From assembly GCA_046153015.1 (NCBI GenBank), contig JBJXGF010000188.1:1-30541 (forward strand): a DNA stretch of 30,541 bases, written 5' to 3'. Under the pieces are notes generated by a model. It had not been told where the DNA came from, did not search any database, and was given only the letters and a program-made list of their open reading frames with translations. Position numbers and translations under genes: made by a program. This document shows, one piece after another, positions 6,606-14,950 of this stretch (the first letter of the stretch is position 1; each line of letters starts with the position of its first letter). Origin of the DNA: JBJXGF01 sp046153015 (GTDB taxonomy: Bacteria > Actinomycetota > Acidimicrobiia > Acidimicrobiales > CAIXPF01).

Positions 6606-7544
6606 ATGCGTAGAGTGCTGCTTTGGACCGCCGCCAACCGACGCCTGGGCGAGCGTCTATCGGCCCGACTCGGCGCCGCCTGGAGCTCGGCGCCGGCCGT
6701 CGTGCAGGCCTTCCCAGACGGGGAGCTCACGGCGACGGTTCCGGCCGCGGTGCGCGGCGCCGACGCGTACATCCTCCACGGCGGGGCGCCCGACCCGAGC
6801 CGGCGGCTGCTCGAGCTCGGCCTCCTGCTCGATGCGGCGCGTGCCGAGGGCGCGGGACGGCTCACGGTCGTCGCCCCCTACCTCGCCTACGCCCGCCAGG
6901 ATCGCAGGCCGGGGCCGGGCGCATCGCTGGGCCTGCGCACCGTCGCGCGGATGATCACGCTCGGCGGCGCCGATCGTCTGGTGGTGCTCGACCCGCACGG
7001 CGCCGGGGTCGAGCTCGCCTTCGACCTGCCCGTCATCCGCCTCGGCGCCCTCGACCTGCTCGCCAACGCCCTCCGCCAGGACCTGCCGCCCGACCCGGTG
7101 ATCCTCGCCCCCGACCTCGGCGCGGCGAAGCTGGCCGCCCGCTACGCAGCCCGGCTCGGCGCGCCCGCCGCCCTCGTGCGCAAGACGCGCCTGTCGGGCG
7201 AGTCCGTGCGGGCCGAGGCCCTGGTGGGCGAGGTCGCCGACCGCTCGGTCATCATCGTCGACGACATGATCAGCACGGCGGGGACGATCGTGGAGGCGTG
7301 GCGCACCGCCGCCGAGGCCGGCGCCCGCCCGCGGGTCACGGTAGTGGCCGCCCATGGCCTCTTCGCCGGCGCGGCGCTCGAGCGGCTGGCCGCGCTGCCA
7401 TTGGCTGCGCTGATCACGACCGACAGCGTCGAGCCCGAGCAGGCGCCCGCGGTGTGCCGGACCGTCGACCTGGCGCCGCTCCTCGCCGAGGCGCTCACCC
7501 GGCTCCACCAAGACGACACGCTCGAGGGCGTGGCCGCCTACTGA
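6606..7544 (+). CDS. Ribose-phosphate pyrophosphokinase (PRPP synthetase) homologue
   Basis: A 312-residue protein with both halves of the PRPP-synthetase fold. FPDGE (36-40) matches the FSDGE ATP-contact region, PYLAYARQDR (91-100) is the YARQDR motif, and LDPHGAGVELAFD (128-140) holds the catalytic-loop histidine. K193/R195 lie in the flexible loop, and VIIVDDMISTAGT (215-227) is the PRPP loop. Housekeeping bacterial enzymes usually read DDMIDTAGT; the Ser here resembles archaeal or divergent versions. The reaction would be ribose 5-phosphate plus ATP to PRPP plus AMP. It is probably a paralogue dedicated to its neighbour rather than the housekeeping prs. The gene begins 13 bases after the fusion gene and shares its transcript. 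Confidence 0.85.
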   Translation: MRRVLLWTAANRRLGERLSARLGAAWSSAPAVVQAFPDGELTATVPAAVRGADAYILHGGAPDPSRRLLELGLLLDAARAEGAGRLTVVAPYLAYARQDRRPGPGASLGLRTVARMITLGGADRLVVLDPHGAGVELAFDLPVIRLGALDLLANALRQDLPPDPVILAPDLGAAKLAARYAARLGAPAALVRKTRLSGESVRAEALVGEVADRSVIIVDDMISTAGTIVEAWRTAAEAGARPRVTVVAAHGLFAGAALERLAALPLAALITTDSVEPEQAPAVCRTVDLAPLLAEALTRLHQDDTLEGVAAY

Positions 7545-7591
7545 TCGGCTGCTTGATCGGACGGCCCGGCGGGGCTCGGCCGGAGATGACT

Positions 7592-7646
7592 TACACTCGC
7601 CGGCGGCGCCCCGCCCGGTCTGAGCGCCCACCGCACCCGCAAGGAG
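7592..7646 (+). promoter_or_regulatory. Possible -10 box and ribosome binding site of the LLM gene
   Basis: TACACT (7592-7597) fits TAnnnT in the 110-bp gap after the PRPP-synthetase homologue. AAGGAG (7641-7646) lies eight bases before the ATG at 7655. No convincing -35 is present, so only the ribosome binding site is firm. Confidence 0.35.
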
Positions 7647-7654
7647 CACTGCCG

Positions 7655-8866
7655 ATGAAGTTCGGACTCATGTACGAGCTGCAGATCCCTAAGCCGTGGG
7701 ACGAGGACAGCGAGTACCGGATCGTGCAGGAGGCCACCGAGCAGGTCGTCCTCGCCGACAAGCTGGGCATCGAGCACGCCTGGGCGGTGGAGCACCACTT
7801 CCTGGAGGAGTACTCGCACTGCTCGGCCTCCGAGGTGTTCCTCACCTCGCTGGCGGCCAAGACCGAGCGCATCCGCATCGGCCTGGGCATCCGTCAGGTC
7901 ATCCCGAACTACAACCACCCGTCCCGCACGGCGGAGGCGGTGGCCATGATGGACCTGATCTCGAACGGACGCGTCGAGCTCGGCATCGGCGAGGGCGCCA
8001 CCCGCCTCGAGCTGCGCGGCTACCAGATCGACGCCCGCAGCAAGCAGGCCCTCTCGCTCGAGGCGGCGGAGCAGATCGCCAACATGATGGTGATGGAGCC
8101 CTACCCCGGCTTCGAGGGCAAGGGCTTCTCGATGCCGTGCCGCAACGTGATTCCCAAGCCGCGCCAGAAGCCGCACCCGCCGATGTGGATGGCCTGCACC
8201 AACCGCCACACGATCGAGGTCGCCGCCCGCAACGGTCTCGGCGTGCTGGCGTTCAGCTTCCTCGACCCGGAATCGGCCCGCCACTGGGCGTCGGTCTATT
8301 ACGACATCATCCGCAGCGAGGAGTGCGTGCCGCTCGGCCATTCGGTGAACCCGAACTTCGCGATGGTGGCCGGCTTCTCCATCCATCCCGACGCGCAGGA
8401 GGCGCAGCGCCGCGGGATCGACGGGTTCCAGTTCTTCCGCTATGCGATCAACGCGCTGGTGGCGAACGAGACGCGTCCGGGCCGCAGTCGGCTGTGGGAG
8501 GAGTACGAGGAGCTGCGCGGCCCCGATCTGCCCTCGCTCGCCGCGCCGGGCATCGGGACCCCGGAGAACTTCCTCAAGCTGGCCACGGAGTTCCAGAACG
8601 CCGGAATTGACCAGATGATCTTCCTGCAGCAAGGCGGAAAGAACCGCCACGAGCACATCTGCGAGAGCCTCGAATACTTCGCCCGTGAGGTGCACCCCTA
8701 CTTCCTCGAGGACCGCGACCGGCGGGAGGCGGCCAAGCAGGAGGAGCTGGCCCCGTACATCGAGGCGGCGATGGCCCGCAAGCGCTGGATGAAGCCCCTC
8801 GCCGACGACGAGATCCCGATCGTGCCGCCCTCGCAGGAGCGCGAGGCGTTCTACCGCAGGGACTGA
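7655..8866 (+). CDS. LLM-class flavin-dependent oxidoreductase (bacterial luciferase-like)
   Basis: A 403-residue TIM-barrel flavoprotein of the luciferase-like monooxygenase superfamily. These enzymes use FMNH2 or F420 to oxidise hydrophobic substrates. Visible family features are MKFGLMYELQIPKPW, GIEHAWAVEHHFLEEYS (His in the active-site cleft), IRIGLGIRQVIPNYNHPSRTAEAVAMMDLISNGRVELGIGEG, and KPHPPMWMACTNRHTIEVAARNGLGVLAFSF. The C-terminal 50 residues are charged and helical and extend beyond the usual core. AAGGAG supports the ATG. It forms an operon with the SDR gene ten bases downstream. A catabolic or biosynthetic oxidation followed by alcohol/ketone conversion is a reasonable inference; the substrate is unknown. 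Confidence 0.88.
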   Translation: MKFGLMYELQIPKPWDEDSEYRIVQEATEQVVLADKLGIEHAWAVEHHFLEEYSHCSASEVFLTSLAAKTERIRIGLGIRQVIPNYNHPSRTAEAVAMMDLISNGRVELGIGEGATRLELRGYQIDARSKQALSLEAAEQIANMMVMEPYPGFEGKGFSMPCRNVIPKPRQKPHPPMWMACTNRHTIEVAARNGLGVLAFSFLDPESARHWASVYYDIIRSEECVPLGHSVNPNFAMVAGFSIHPDAQEAQRRGIDGFQFFRYAINALVANETRPGRSRLWEEYEELRGPDLPSLAAPGIGTPENFLKLATEFQNAGIDQMIFLQQGGKNRHEHICESLEYFAREVHPYFLEDRDRREAAKQEELAPYIEAAMARKRWMKPLADDEIPIVPPSQEREAFYRRD

Positions 8867-8875
8867 GGGGGAGCG

Positions 8876-9769
8876 ATGGACCAGTTCGACAACAGGATCG
8901 CGGTCATCACCGGCGGCGGCGACGGCATGGGCCGGGAGCTGGCCGTGCAGCTCGCCGCGGCCGGCGCGCACGTGGCGGTGTGCGACCTCTCGGAGGAGAA
9001 CATGGCCGAGACGCTGCGCCGCTGCCGAGAGGCGGCGCCGGCGGGCCGCGCCCGGCGCGTGTTCGCCCAGCGCTGCGACGTGACCGACGAGGCGTCGCTC
9101 GAGGCGTTTCGAGACGCGCTCCTGGCCGAGTTCGGAACCGACCACGCCCATCTGCTGTTCAACAACGCCGGCATCGGCGGCGGCGGCAGCTTCGTCGAGG
9201 GCGACCGCGCCGAGTGGGAACGCACCTTCGACGTGTGCTGGCGGGGCGTCTACCTCGGCTGCCGGGTGTTCCTGCCCGCGCTGGTGCGGGCCGACGCCGG
9301 GCACGTGGTCAACACCTCGAGCGTCAACGGCTTTTGGGCCTCGATCGGGCCCCGGCGGCCCCACACCGCGTACGCGGCGGCCAAGTTCGCGGTGAAGGGC
9401 TTCACCGAGGCGCTCCTGACCGACCTTCGCCTCCACGCCCCGCACGTGCAGGCGTCGGTCGTGATGCCCGGCTACATCGGCACCGGGATCACCGTGAACT
9501 CGGTCCTCGCCCTCGGCGGGGACGTGAGCCCGACCCTGTCCGAACGCGGCGCGGCGTTCCGCAACCAGGCCCCCACGAGCGCCGCGCAGGCGGCGACGAT
9601 CATCCTCGACGGGGTGCGCGCCGGGCGCTGGCGCATTCTCGTGGGGGACGACGCCCACGCGCTGGACCAGCTCGTGCGGGACGACCCCGAGGGCGCCTAC
9701 GAGCTCGACTTCATCCGCCGGATGCACGACCACGGCGTATTCCGCGAGATCATCCGGCCTGTGTCCTGA
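8876..9769 (+). CDS. Short-chain dehydrogenase/reductase (classical SDR)
   Basis: A 297-residue classical SDR. The cofactor motif TGGGDGMG (12-19), the acidic D37 after beta-2 (VCDLSEEN, favouring NAD), NNAG (96-99), catalytic S149 (NTSSVNG) and YxxxK (Y166, K170 in YAAAK) are all in place. A C-terminal extension (about 250-297) with RWRILVGDDAHALDQLVRDDP is common in actinomycete and proteobacterial SDRs acting on lipids, terpenes or steroids. GAGGGGGAG lies just before the ATG, ten bases after the LLM stop, so the two are co-transcribed. Substrate unknown. Confidence 0.92.
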   Translation: MDQFDNRIAVITGGGDGMGRELAVQLAAAGAHVAVCDLSEENMAETLRRCREAAPAGRARRVFAQRCDVTDEASLEAFRDALLAEFGTDHAHLLFNNAGIGGGGSFVEGDRAEWERTFDVCWRGVYLGCRVFLPALVRADAGHVVNTSSVNGFWASIGPRRPHTAYAAAKFAVKGFTEALLTDLRLHAPHVQASVVMPGYIGTGITVNSVLALGGDVSPTLSERGAAFRNQAPTSAAQAATIILDGVRAGRWRILVGDDAHALDQLVRDDPEGAYELDFIRRMHDHGVFREIIRPVS

Positions 9770-9789
9770 GCGCGAGCGAGGCCGGGCGG

Positions 9790-9833
9790 TTGAAAGCGGC
9801 GCGCCGTCCCGCCATGATTGTTGATGTCTCAAC
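9790..9833 (+). promoter_or_regulatory. Pirin promoter with GTTGA-N4-TCAAC palindrome at the transcription start
   Basis: TTGAAA (9790-9795), a 17-bp spacer and CATGAT (9813-9818) give a plausible promoter with a start near 9825. The inverted repeat GTTGA (9820-9824), TGTC, TCAAC (9829-9833) is centred on that start, as for a repressor operator. The regulator is not in the adjacent genes. GAAGGAG follows at 9834-9840 as the ribosome binding site. Confidence 0.5.
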
Positions 9834-9849
9834 GAAGGAGCTCGCGCCC

Positions 9850-10809
9850 ATGCCTGCTGTGACCGCCGACATCGCCAGGCTGCCCCGTATCGCCGCCCCG
9901 GCCGGCGCCGGGGGGCGCGCCAAGCGGCTGCGTTCGCTCACCACCGCGCCGAGCGGCTTCGAGGGCGAGGGGTTCCCGGTGCGCCGCGCCTTCGCCGGTG
10001 TGAGCATGGCGGAGCTGGACCCGTTCATCCACATGGACCAGATGGGCGAGGTCGACTACGGCCCCTACGAGCCCAGGGGCACCGACTGGCACCCCCACCG
10101 CGGCTTCGAGACCGTCACGTACATCCTCGACGGCGAGTTCGTGCACCAGGACTCCCACGGAGGCGGCGGCCGGATCGCCAACGGCGCCACCCAGTGGATG
10201 ACCGCCGGCCGCGGCATCCTGCACATCGAGACCCCACCCGAGGAGCTGGTGGTGAGCGGCGGCCTCTTCCATGGCGTGCAGCTGTGGGTCAACCTGCCGA
10301 GCGCGGCGAAGATGATCCCGCCGGCCTACCAGAACCTCGAGGCCGACATGGTCACGCTGTTCGCGTCGCCCGACGGCGGCGCGCTGGTGCGCCTCGTGGC
10401 CGGCGAGCTCGGCGGGTTCCGGGGGCCGGGCGGGACGCACACGCCGATCCTCGTCGCTCACGCCACCCTCGCCCCCTCGGCCCGCCTCGAGTTGGACTGG
10501 CCCGGCGAGTTCAACGCGCTGGCCTACGCGCTGTCCGGAACCGGTTCGATCGGCGCGGACGCGGCGCCGTTCCGGCTCGGACAGCTGGCCGTGCTCGGCG
10601 ACGGCGCCACGGTGACCATGCAGGCCGGTCCCTGTGAGCCGCTCGACGTGCTGCTGCTCGGCGGCACGCCGCTGCGCGAGCCGGTCGCGGCGTACGGCCC
10701 GTTCGTCATGAACACCCGAGCCGAGCTGCAGCAGGCGTTCGAGGACTACCAGCAGGGCCGCCTCGGGACCGTCCCGGCCGACGGCATCCGCCCGTACCGG
10801 CCGCGCTAG
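9850..10809 (+). CDS. Pirin family protein (bicupin)
   Basis: A 319-residue bicupin. The N-terminal cupin holds the metal site in TDWHPHRGFETVTYILDGEFVHQDSHG, giving the HxH...E...H arrangement, and then QWMTAGRGILHIE. The second cupin begins near residue 185 and includes PILVAHATLAPSARLEL and a C-terminal GGTPLREPVAAYGPFVMNT segment that is diagnostic of pirins. Bacterial pirins are iron proteins; some have quercetinase activity and others act as redox-sensing partners. The ATG at 9850 is preferred over an upstream ATG at 9814 because GAAGGAG ends nine bases before it and the other would lie inside the promoter. Confidence 0.88.
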   Translation: MPAVTADIARLPRIAAPAGAGGRAKRLRSLTTAPSGFEGEGFPVRRAFAGVSMAELDPFIHMDQMGEVDYGPYEPRGTDWHPHRGFETVTYILDGEFVHQDSHGGGGRIANGATQWMTAGRGILHIETPPEELVVSGGLFHGVQLWVNLPSAAKMIPPAYQNLEADMVTLFASPDGGALVRLVAGELGGFRGPGGTHTPILVAHATLAPSARLELDWPGEFNALAYALSGTGSIGADAAPFRLGQLAVLGDGATVTMQAGPCEPLDVLLLGGTPLREPVAAYGPFVMNTRAELQQAFEDYQQGRLGTVPADGIRPYRPR

Positions 10810-10816
10810 CCGCTGG

Positions 10817-11011
10817 TCAGCTGCGCACTCGGCCGGTCTCGTAGGCCCACATCGCCAGCTCGACCCGGTTGCGGGCGGCCAGCTTGGCCATGAGGCTGCC
10901 GAGGTGGGTCTTCACCGTGCTGAGGCTGATGTGCAGGGCGTCGCCGATCTCGCTGTTGGTGAGGCCGCGCGCCACGGCCAGGAGCACGTCCTCCTCGCGT
11001 TCGGTGAGCGA
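10817..11011 (-). pseudogene. C-terminal remnant of a LuxR/NarL-type response regulator
   Basis: On the minus strand 64 codons encode a complete LuxR-type DNA-binding domain. It runs from SLTEREEDVLLAVARGLTNS through EIGDALHISLSTVKTHLGSL to the natural stop at 10817-10819. The receiver domain and linker are missing. Immediately upstream of the Ser-Leu-Thr there is an in-frame TGA (11012-11014), and beyond it the DNA belongs to a different gene read in the opposite direction. No start codon remains, so this is a decayed gene that cannot make a two-component regulator. See the MMPL remnant, which abuts it back to back. Confidence 0.85.
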
Positions 11012-11198
11012 TCAGGTGAAGATGCTCGGCCTGGGGCTGGCCACGGCAATCTTCGTGGACGCCACGATCGTGCGGATGGTCCTCGTCCCCGCCGCGATGT
11101 CGCTCCTGGGCGACGCCAACTGGTGGCTCCCGCGCCGCCTGCGCCGGGTCCTGCCCGAGGTCGAGGCGCAAAGCGTGGAGGCGGCGACCCCCACTTGA
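11010..11198 (+). pseudogene. C-terminal remnant of an MMPL/RND-type membrane transporter
   Basis: On the plus strand 62 codons encode the last transmembrane helix and tail of an MMPL family exporter. The segments are DQVKMLGLGLATAIFVDATI, VRMVLVPAAMSLLGDANWWL and a short acidic tail ending at TGA 11196-11198. DATIVRMVLVPA and GxxNWWLPR are hallmarks of the C-terminal end of MMPL proteins, which export lipids or other hydrophobic compounds. The remaining 90% or so of a usual 700-residue protein is absent. The remnant begins exactly where the LuxR remnant ends. Confidence 0.85.
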
Positions 11199-11203
11199 GC
11201 TGC

Positions 11204-12136
11204 TCAGTCTGCGCTGGCGGAGCGGAGGATGGCCCCCACGCTGGCCAGGGCGATCGCTCCGCCGAGGAGCTGGGCCAAGGTGGGGACCTCGCTGTGGATC
11301 GGCCAGGCCGCCACGATCGAGATGGCGGTGGCGCCGAGCTGCACCATCGCCGAGAGCGAGACCGGAACCCAGCGCAACGTCCAGCCGATGAGGACCTGGC
11401 CCCCGACGCCGGGCCCGATGAACATCACGAGCACCCAGAACAGGTCGCCGCGGCCCACCGAATCGAGGTGTGCGAGCCCGCCGCCGAGCGCCACGACCGG
11501 GGTGACGAGCAGCGCCGCCCAGGTCATCGCGCCCATGATGTACTCGCCCGCCCCGAGGGTGCGCCGCGCCTGTTTCGACACGAGGAAGAACGCCGAGAAG
11601 CAGAGCAGCGAACCGACCGAGCTGGCGATGCCGAGGGCGTTGGTGTGCACCTTCGCCCCGGCGCCCAGCACGGCGAGGCCGGCGCCGCCGATGGCCACCG
11701 CCGTCCACCCCACGATCCGTGGGGTGATGCGCTCGCCGAAGAGACGACTGGCGGCGAGCATCACGAGGCCGGGCTGAAGGGCCATGATGACCGTGATCGT
11801 GGCGATCGACGCGTTCTGCAGGGAGTAGAAGAAGCACAGCGAGTTGGCGCCGAAGGCGAGACCTCCGGCCACGCTCCCCCGGAACGCAGCCCGGCTGGGG
11901 CGGTTGCGCATGACCAGCTGCACGAGCACCATGCCGACTGCGCTGCTCCAGAGGCGCACGAAGCTCACGGTGAGGGGCGGCGCGGTGATCAGCTTGGAGA
12001 TCGGCGGGCCGAAGCCCCAGAGCAGCGCCACGGTGACGAGCGCTGCGTAGGGCCAGACGAGCGAGCGGCGCTCCAGGGGCGCAGCGGCCCGGCCGGCGGT
12101 CGCGGCGGCTCGCCAGCGGTTCGCGATAGTTGTCAC
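11204..12136 (-). CDS. EamA/DMT-superfamily transporter (RhaT-like), ten-helix
   Basis: A 310-residue integral membrane protein with two EamA repeats of about five helices each. The first repeat starts VWPYAALVTVALLWGFGPPI and includes SFVRLWSSAVGMVLVQLVM, SLQNASIATITVIMALQPGL and RIVGWTAVAIGGAGLAVLG. The second includes ALGIASSVGSLLCFSAFFLV and WVPVSLSAMVQLGATAISIV. EamA proteins export metabolites or amino acids, or act as permeases; the substrate is unknown. The GTG at 12136 is the best in-frame start, placing about 30 basic, Ala-rich residues before helix 1, but no good ribosome binding site is seen. Its stop is six bases past the MMPL remnant, so the deletion scar lies directly downstream. 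Confidence 0.85.
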   Translation of the reverse strand: MTTIANRWRAAATAGRAAAPLERRSLVWPYAALVTVALLWGFGPPISKLITAPPLTVSFVRLWSSAVGMVLVQLVMRNRPSRAAFRGSVAGGLAFGANSLCFFYSLQNASIATITVIMALQPGLVMLAASRLFGERITPRIVGWTAVAIGGAGLAVLGAGAKVHTNALGIASSVGSLLCFSAFFLVSKQARRTLGAGEYIMGAMTWAALLVTPVVALGGGLAHLDSVGRGDLFWVLVMFIGPGVGGQVLIGWTLRWVPVSLSAMVQLGATAISIVAAWPIHSEVPTLAQLLGGAIALASVGAILRSASAD

Positions 12137-12251
12137 TTCGTCAAGGCTCGCAGGCCCGCCGCTCGGCGGGCAAAGCCGCTGCTCAGCGGGGCCGCCGTGA
12201 ACCTCGGAGAGGATCCGTGCGCGGGGCGGTGGGCGCGGGCAGACTCGGGCC

Positions 12252-14948
12252 GTGCCGACGGCCTCCGCCCGCCCACTTCCCGGTGGGCCGCCCCGCACCG
12301 CCGCAGCCGGTGAAGCGGCCGTCGCCGCCGACCTGCCCGCTCCGGAGGCGGTCGAGGCCGCCGCCGGGTGGTTCGTGCGCCGCGGCCGGGTCACGCCTGG
12401 GCTCGAGGTGACCCCTGAGGGCCGGGCCCGCTCCTGGTGGTGGCCCCTGCCCGCGGCCGAGGATCGCGCCCGCATCGCTGCGCTCGTGCCGGCGGCCAAC
12501 GACGTCGCGGCGCACCGTGCGGCCGCGGCGCTGCTCGCCGCCGCGGTCGATCGCCAGGTCCGGGAGTCCCTCGCCGCCGCCGGCGCCGACCTCGTGGGCC
12601 GCCTGGGCGGGCGGCGGGCGACCCCCGAGCTGTGGCTGCGCTCGCTCACCTCCGCCGACCCCTGGCTTCCCGCCAGCACCGACCCGGCCAAGGCGCGGGC
12701 GTTGGCGGCCGAGCTCACCGCCTGGGCCCAGGGCGCGCTGGCCGGCATCGGCGCCGTCGGCGTTCGCCTGCGCGTGGTGGAGCCGGAACGGACCAACGGC
12801 GCGTGGGCGATCGAAGCCATGGTGCACGACGTGGACGAACCGAGCTTCGCCGCGCCCCTGGCCGAAGCGCTCGGCCCCGCCTCGCCGTTCCCGCCCGGCG
12901 CCCCGGAGGCGATCCTGGCCACGTTGGGGCGTGCGGTTCGCGTGGCGCCCGAGCTCACGTCGCTGCTCGACGGCGGCGGGGCGCCCGGCCCGCTCGACGC
13001 GGCGACCGTGCTGACCCTGCTCACCGAGCGGCTGCGCCCCCTCGCCGAGGTCGGCGTGGCCGTGCTCGTCCCGTCGTGGTGGACGAACCGCCGCCGCCTG
13101 GGCGTGCGCGCCCACGCCGCGAAGCAGCCGGCCGCCGCCGCCGCCGCCGCCGAGGCAGGCTTCGGCTTCGACGACATCGTGCAGTTCACGTGGGAAGCGG
13201 CCCTGGGCGACGAGCGGCTCACGAAGGCCGACCTCGCCGCCCTCCAGCGGGCCGCGACGAGCAAGCTCGCGCTCGTCCGAGTGCGCGGCCAGTGGGTGGA
13301 GGTCCGCCCCGATGAGATCGCCGCCGTGCTGCAGGCGGCCGGGCGCTCGGGAGAGGCGACGGTGGGCGCCCTCGTGCGCACCGGCCTCGGCTTGACGTCC
13401 CTCGCCGCCCCCGGCCGCGCCCCGGTCGTGGGCGTCGCCGCCAGGGGCCGCCTCGGCGAGCTGCTGAGCGGCGCGTTCGTCGACCGGGCGGCGGCGGCGC
13501 CGACCCAGCCGGACGGCTTCGTCGGCGCCTTGCGGCCCTACCAGGCACGCGGGGTGGGCTGGCTCCGCCTGCTGGGCCAGCTCGGGCTCGGGGCGTGCCT
13601 GGCCGACGACATGGGCCTCGGCAAGACCGCCCAGCTCATCGCCGCGGTGCTCGCCGACCCAGCCGGCGGGCCGACCCTCGTGGTCTGCCCCACGTCGGTG
13701 TTGGGCAACTGGCGGCGCGAGCTCGAACGGTTCGCGCCCGGCCTCGACGCGTTCGTGCACCACGGCGCCGAGCGGCCCAAGACGCCCGAGGCCTTCGCCG
13801 ACGGCGTGGCCGGGCGAGACGTGGTCATCACGAGCTACGGCCTCCTCCACCGAGACGCCGAGCTGGTCGACTCCGTCCGCTGGGCCCGTCTGGTGCTGGA
13901 CGAGGCGCAGCAGGTGAAGAACCCGTACACCGCGCAGGCAAAGGCGGTGCACCGCGTCCGGGCGGGCCGACGCATCGCCCTCACCGGCACCCCGGTCGAG
14001 AACCGGCTCGCCGATCTCTGGTCGATCATGCAGGCGGTGAACCCGGGCCTGCTCGGCTCGATCACCTCGTTCACGGAACGCTTCGCCGTGCCCATCGAGC
14101 GCAACCACGACGACGAGGCGGCCGCCCGACTGCAGCGGCTGACCGCACCGTTCGTCCTGCGCCGGCTGAAGACCGACCGCCGCATCATCGACGACCTTCC
14201 CGACAAGATCGAGGTGACCGAGCACTGCCTCCTCACCCGGGAGCAGGTGACGCTGTACCGGGCGGTCGTCGACGACCTGCTGGCGCGGACGGCCCAGGCC
14301 GAAGGCGCCTCCCGGCGGGGGCTCGTGCTCGCCGGCGTGACCAAGCTCAAGCAGGTCTGCAACCACCCCGCCCACTTCCTGAAGGACCGCAGCGCCCTGC
14401 ACGGCCGCTCTGGCAAGCTCGAGCGGGTCGAGGAGCTGCTCGACGAGCTGCTCGCCGCGGGCGACAAGGCCTTGGCCTTCACGCAGTTCACCGAGTGGGG
14501 CGAGCTCCTCGCGCCGCACCTGGCGGGCCGCTTCGGCGTGCCCGTCCTGTGGCTGCACGGCGGCACGCCCCGGAAGCGGCGAGACGAGCTCGTCGCCGAG
14601 TTCCAGTCGGCGCCCGGGCCCGCCGTATTCCTGCTGTCGCTGAAAGCGGGCGGGACCGGGCTCAACCTCACCGCGGCGACGCACGTGGTCCACCTCGACC
14701 GCTGGTGGAACCCGGCGGTGGAGGACCAGGCCACCGACCGCGCGTTTCGCATCGGCCAGCGGCGCAACGTGCTGGTCCACAAGCTGGTGAGCACGGGAAC
14801 CGTCGAGGAGCGGATCGACGCGACGATCGCCGCGAAACGGGCGCTCGCCGGCAAGGTGGTCGGCGCCGGGGAGACGTGGATCACCCGGCTCTCCAATGAC
14901 GAGCTCCGCACCCTGCTGGCCTACGACGGCTCGGCGGAGGAGGGCTGA
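12252..14948 (+). CDS. SNF2-family DEAD/DEAH helicase with SNF2-associated N-terminal domain
   Basis: An 898-residue ATP-dependent DNA translocase. The N-terminal 430 residues resemble the SNF2-helicase-associated region (DUF3670 type: VLVPSWWTNRRRLGVRAHA, then FDDIVQFTWEAALGDERLTK). The helicase core follows: DDMGLGKT with Walker lysine K458, DEAQ at 550-553, TGTPVENRLADLWS, then LKAGGTGLNLTAATHVVHLD and RIGQ at 833-836. All motor motifs are intact. The GTG at 12252 is the earliest start, but relatives are often 50-150 residues longer at the N terminus, so the start is uncertain. A SWIM zinc-finger gene follows two bases after the stop. This helicase-SWIM pair is conserved in actinomycetes and its role is not established; DNA repair or nucleoprotein remodelling is inferred. 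Confidence 0.92.
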   Translation: MPTASARPLPGGPPRTAAAGEAAVAADLPAPEAVEAAAGWFVRRGRVTPGLEVTPEGRARSWWWPLPAAEDRARIAALVPAANDVAAHRAAAALLAAAVDRQVRESLAAAGADLVGRLGGRRATPELWLRSLTSADPWLPASTDPAKARALAAELTAWAQGALAGIGAVGVRLRVVEPERTNGAWAIEAMVHDVDEPSFAAPLAEALGPASPFPPGAPEAILATLGRAVRVAPELTSLLDGGGAPGPLDAATVLTLLTERLRPLAEVGVAVLVPSWWTNRRRLGVRAHAAKQPAAAAAAAEAGFGFDDIVQFTWEAALGDERLTKADLAALQRAATSKLALVRVRGQWVEVRPDEIAAVLQAAGRSGEATVGALVRTGLGLTSLAAPGRAPVVGVAARGRLGELLSGAFVDRAAAAPTQPDGFVGALRPYQARGVGWLRLLGQLGLGACLADDMGLGKTAQLIAAVLADPAGGPTLVVCPTSVLGNWRRELERFAPGLDAFVHHGAERPKTPEAFADGVAGRDVVITSYGLLHRDAELVDSVRWARLVLDEAQQVKNPYTAQAKAVHRVRAGRRIALTGTPVENRLADLWSIMQAVNPGLLGSITSFTERFAVPIERNHDDEAAARLQRLTAPFVLRRLKTDRRIIDDLPDKIEVTEHCLLTREQVTLYRAVVDDLLARTAQAEGASRRGLVLAGVTKLKQVCNHPAHFLKDRSALHGRSGKLERVEELLDELLAAGDKALAFTQFTEWGELLAPHLAGRFGVPVLWLHGGTPRKRRDELVAEFQSAPGPAVFLLSLKAGGTGLNLTAATHVVHLDRWWNPAVEDQATDRAFRIGQRRNVLVHKLVSTGTVEERIDATIAAKRALAGKVVGAGETWITRLSNDELRTLLAYDGSAEEG

Positions 14949-14950
14949 CG

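Noticed and set aside
4628..7544. Dormancy (DosR-type) regulon membership of the UspA/phosphoribosyltransferase cluster
   Set aside because: The resemblance to mycobacterial dormancy-associated genes is real, but no GGGACTT-N-GNCCC-like palindrome or DosR gene is visible.
7538..9832. A 764-codon open frame on the minus strand over the LLM and SDR genes
   Set aside because: It is an antisense shadow with no recognisable domain; the plus-strand proteins are clear family members with ribosome binding sites.
11010..11013. A cloning chimera at the GATC junction of the LuxR and MMPL remnants
   Set aside because: Not excluded, but base composition and codon use are the same on both sides and the two fragments are a typical divergent pair, so a genomic deletion is simpler. 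Read mapping would decide.
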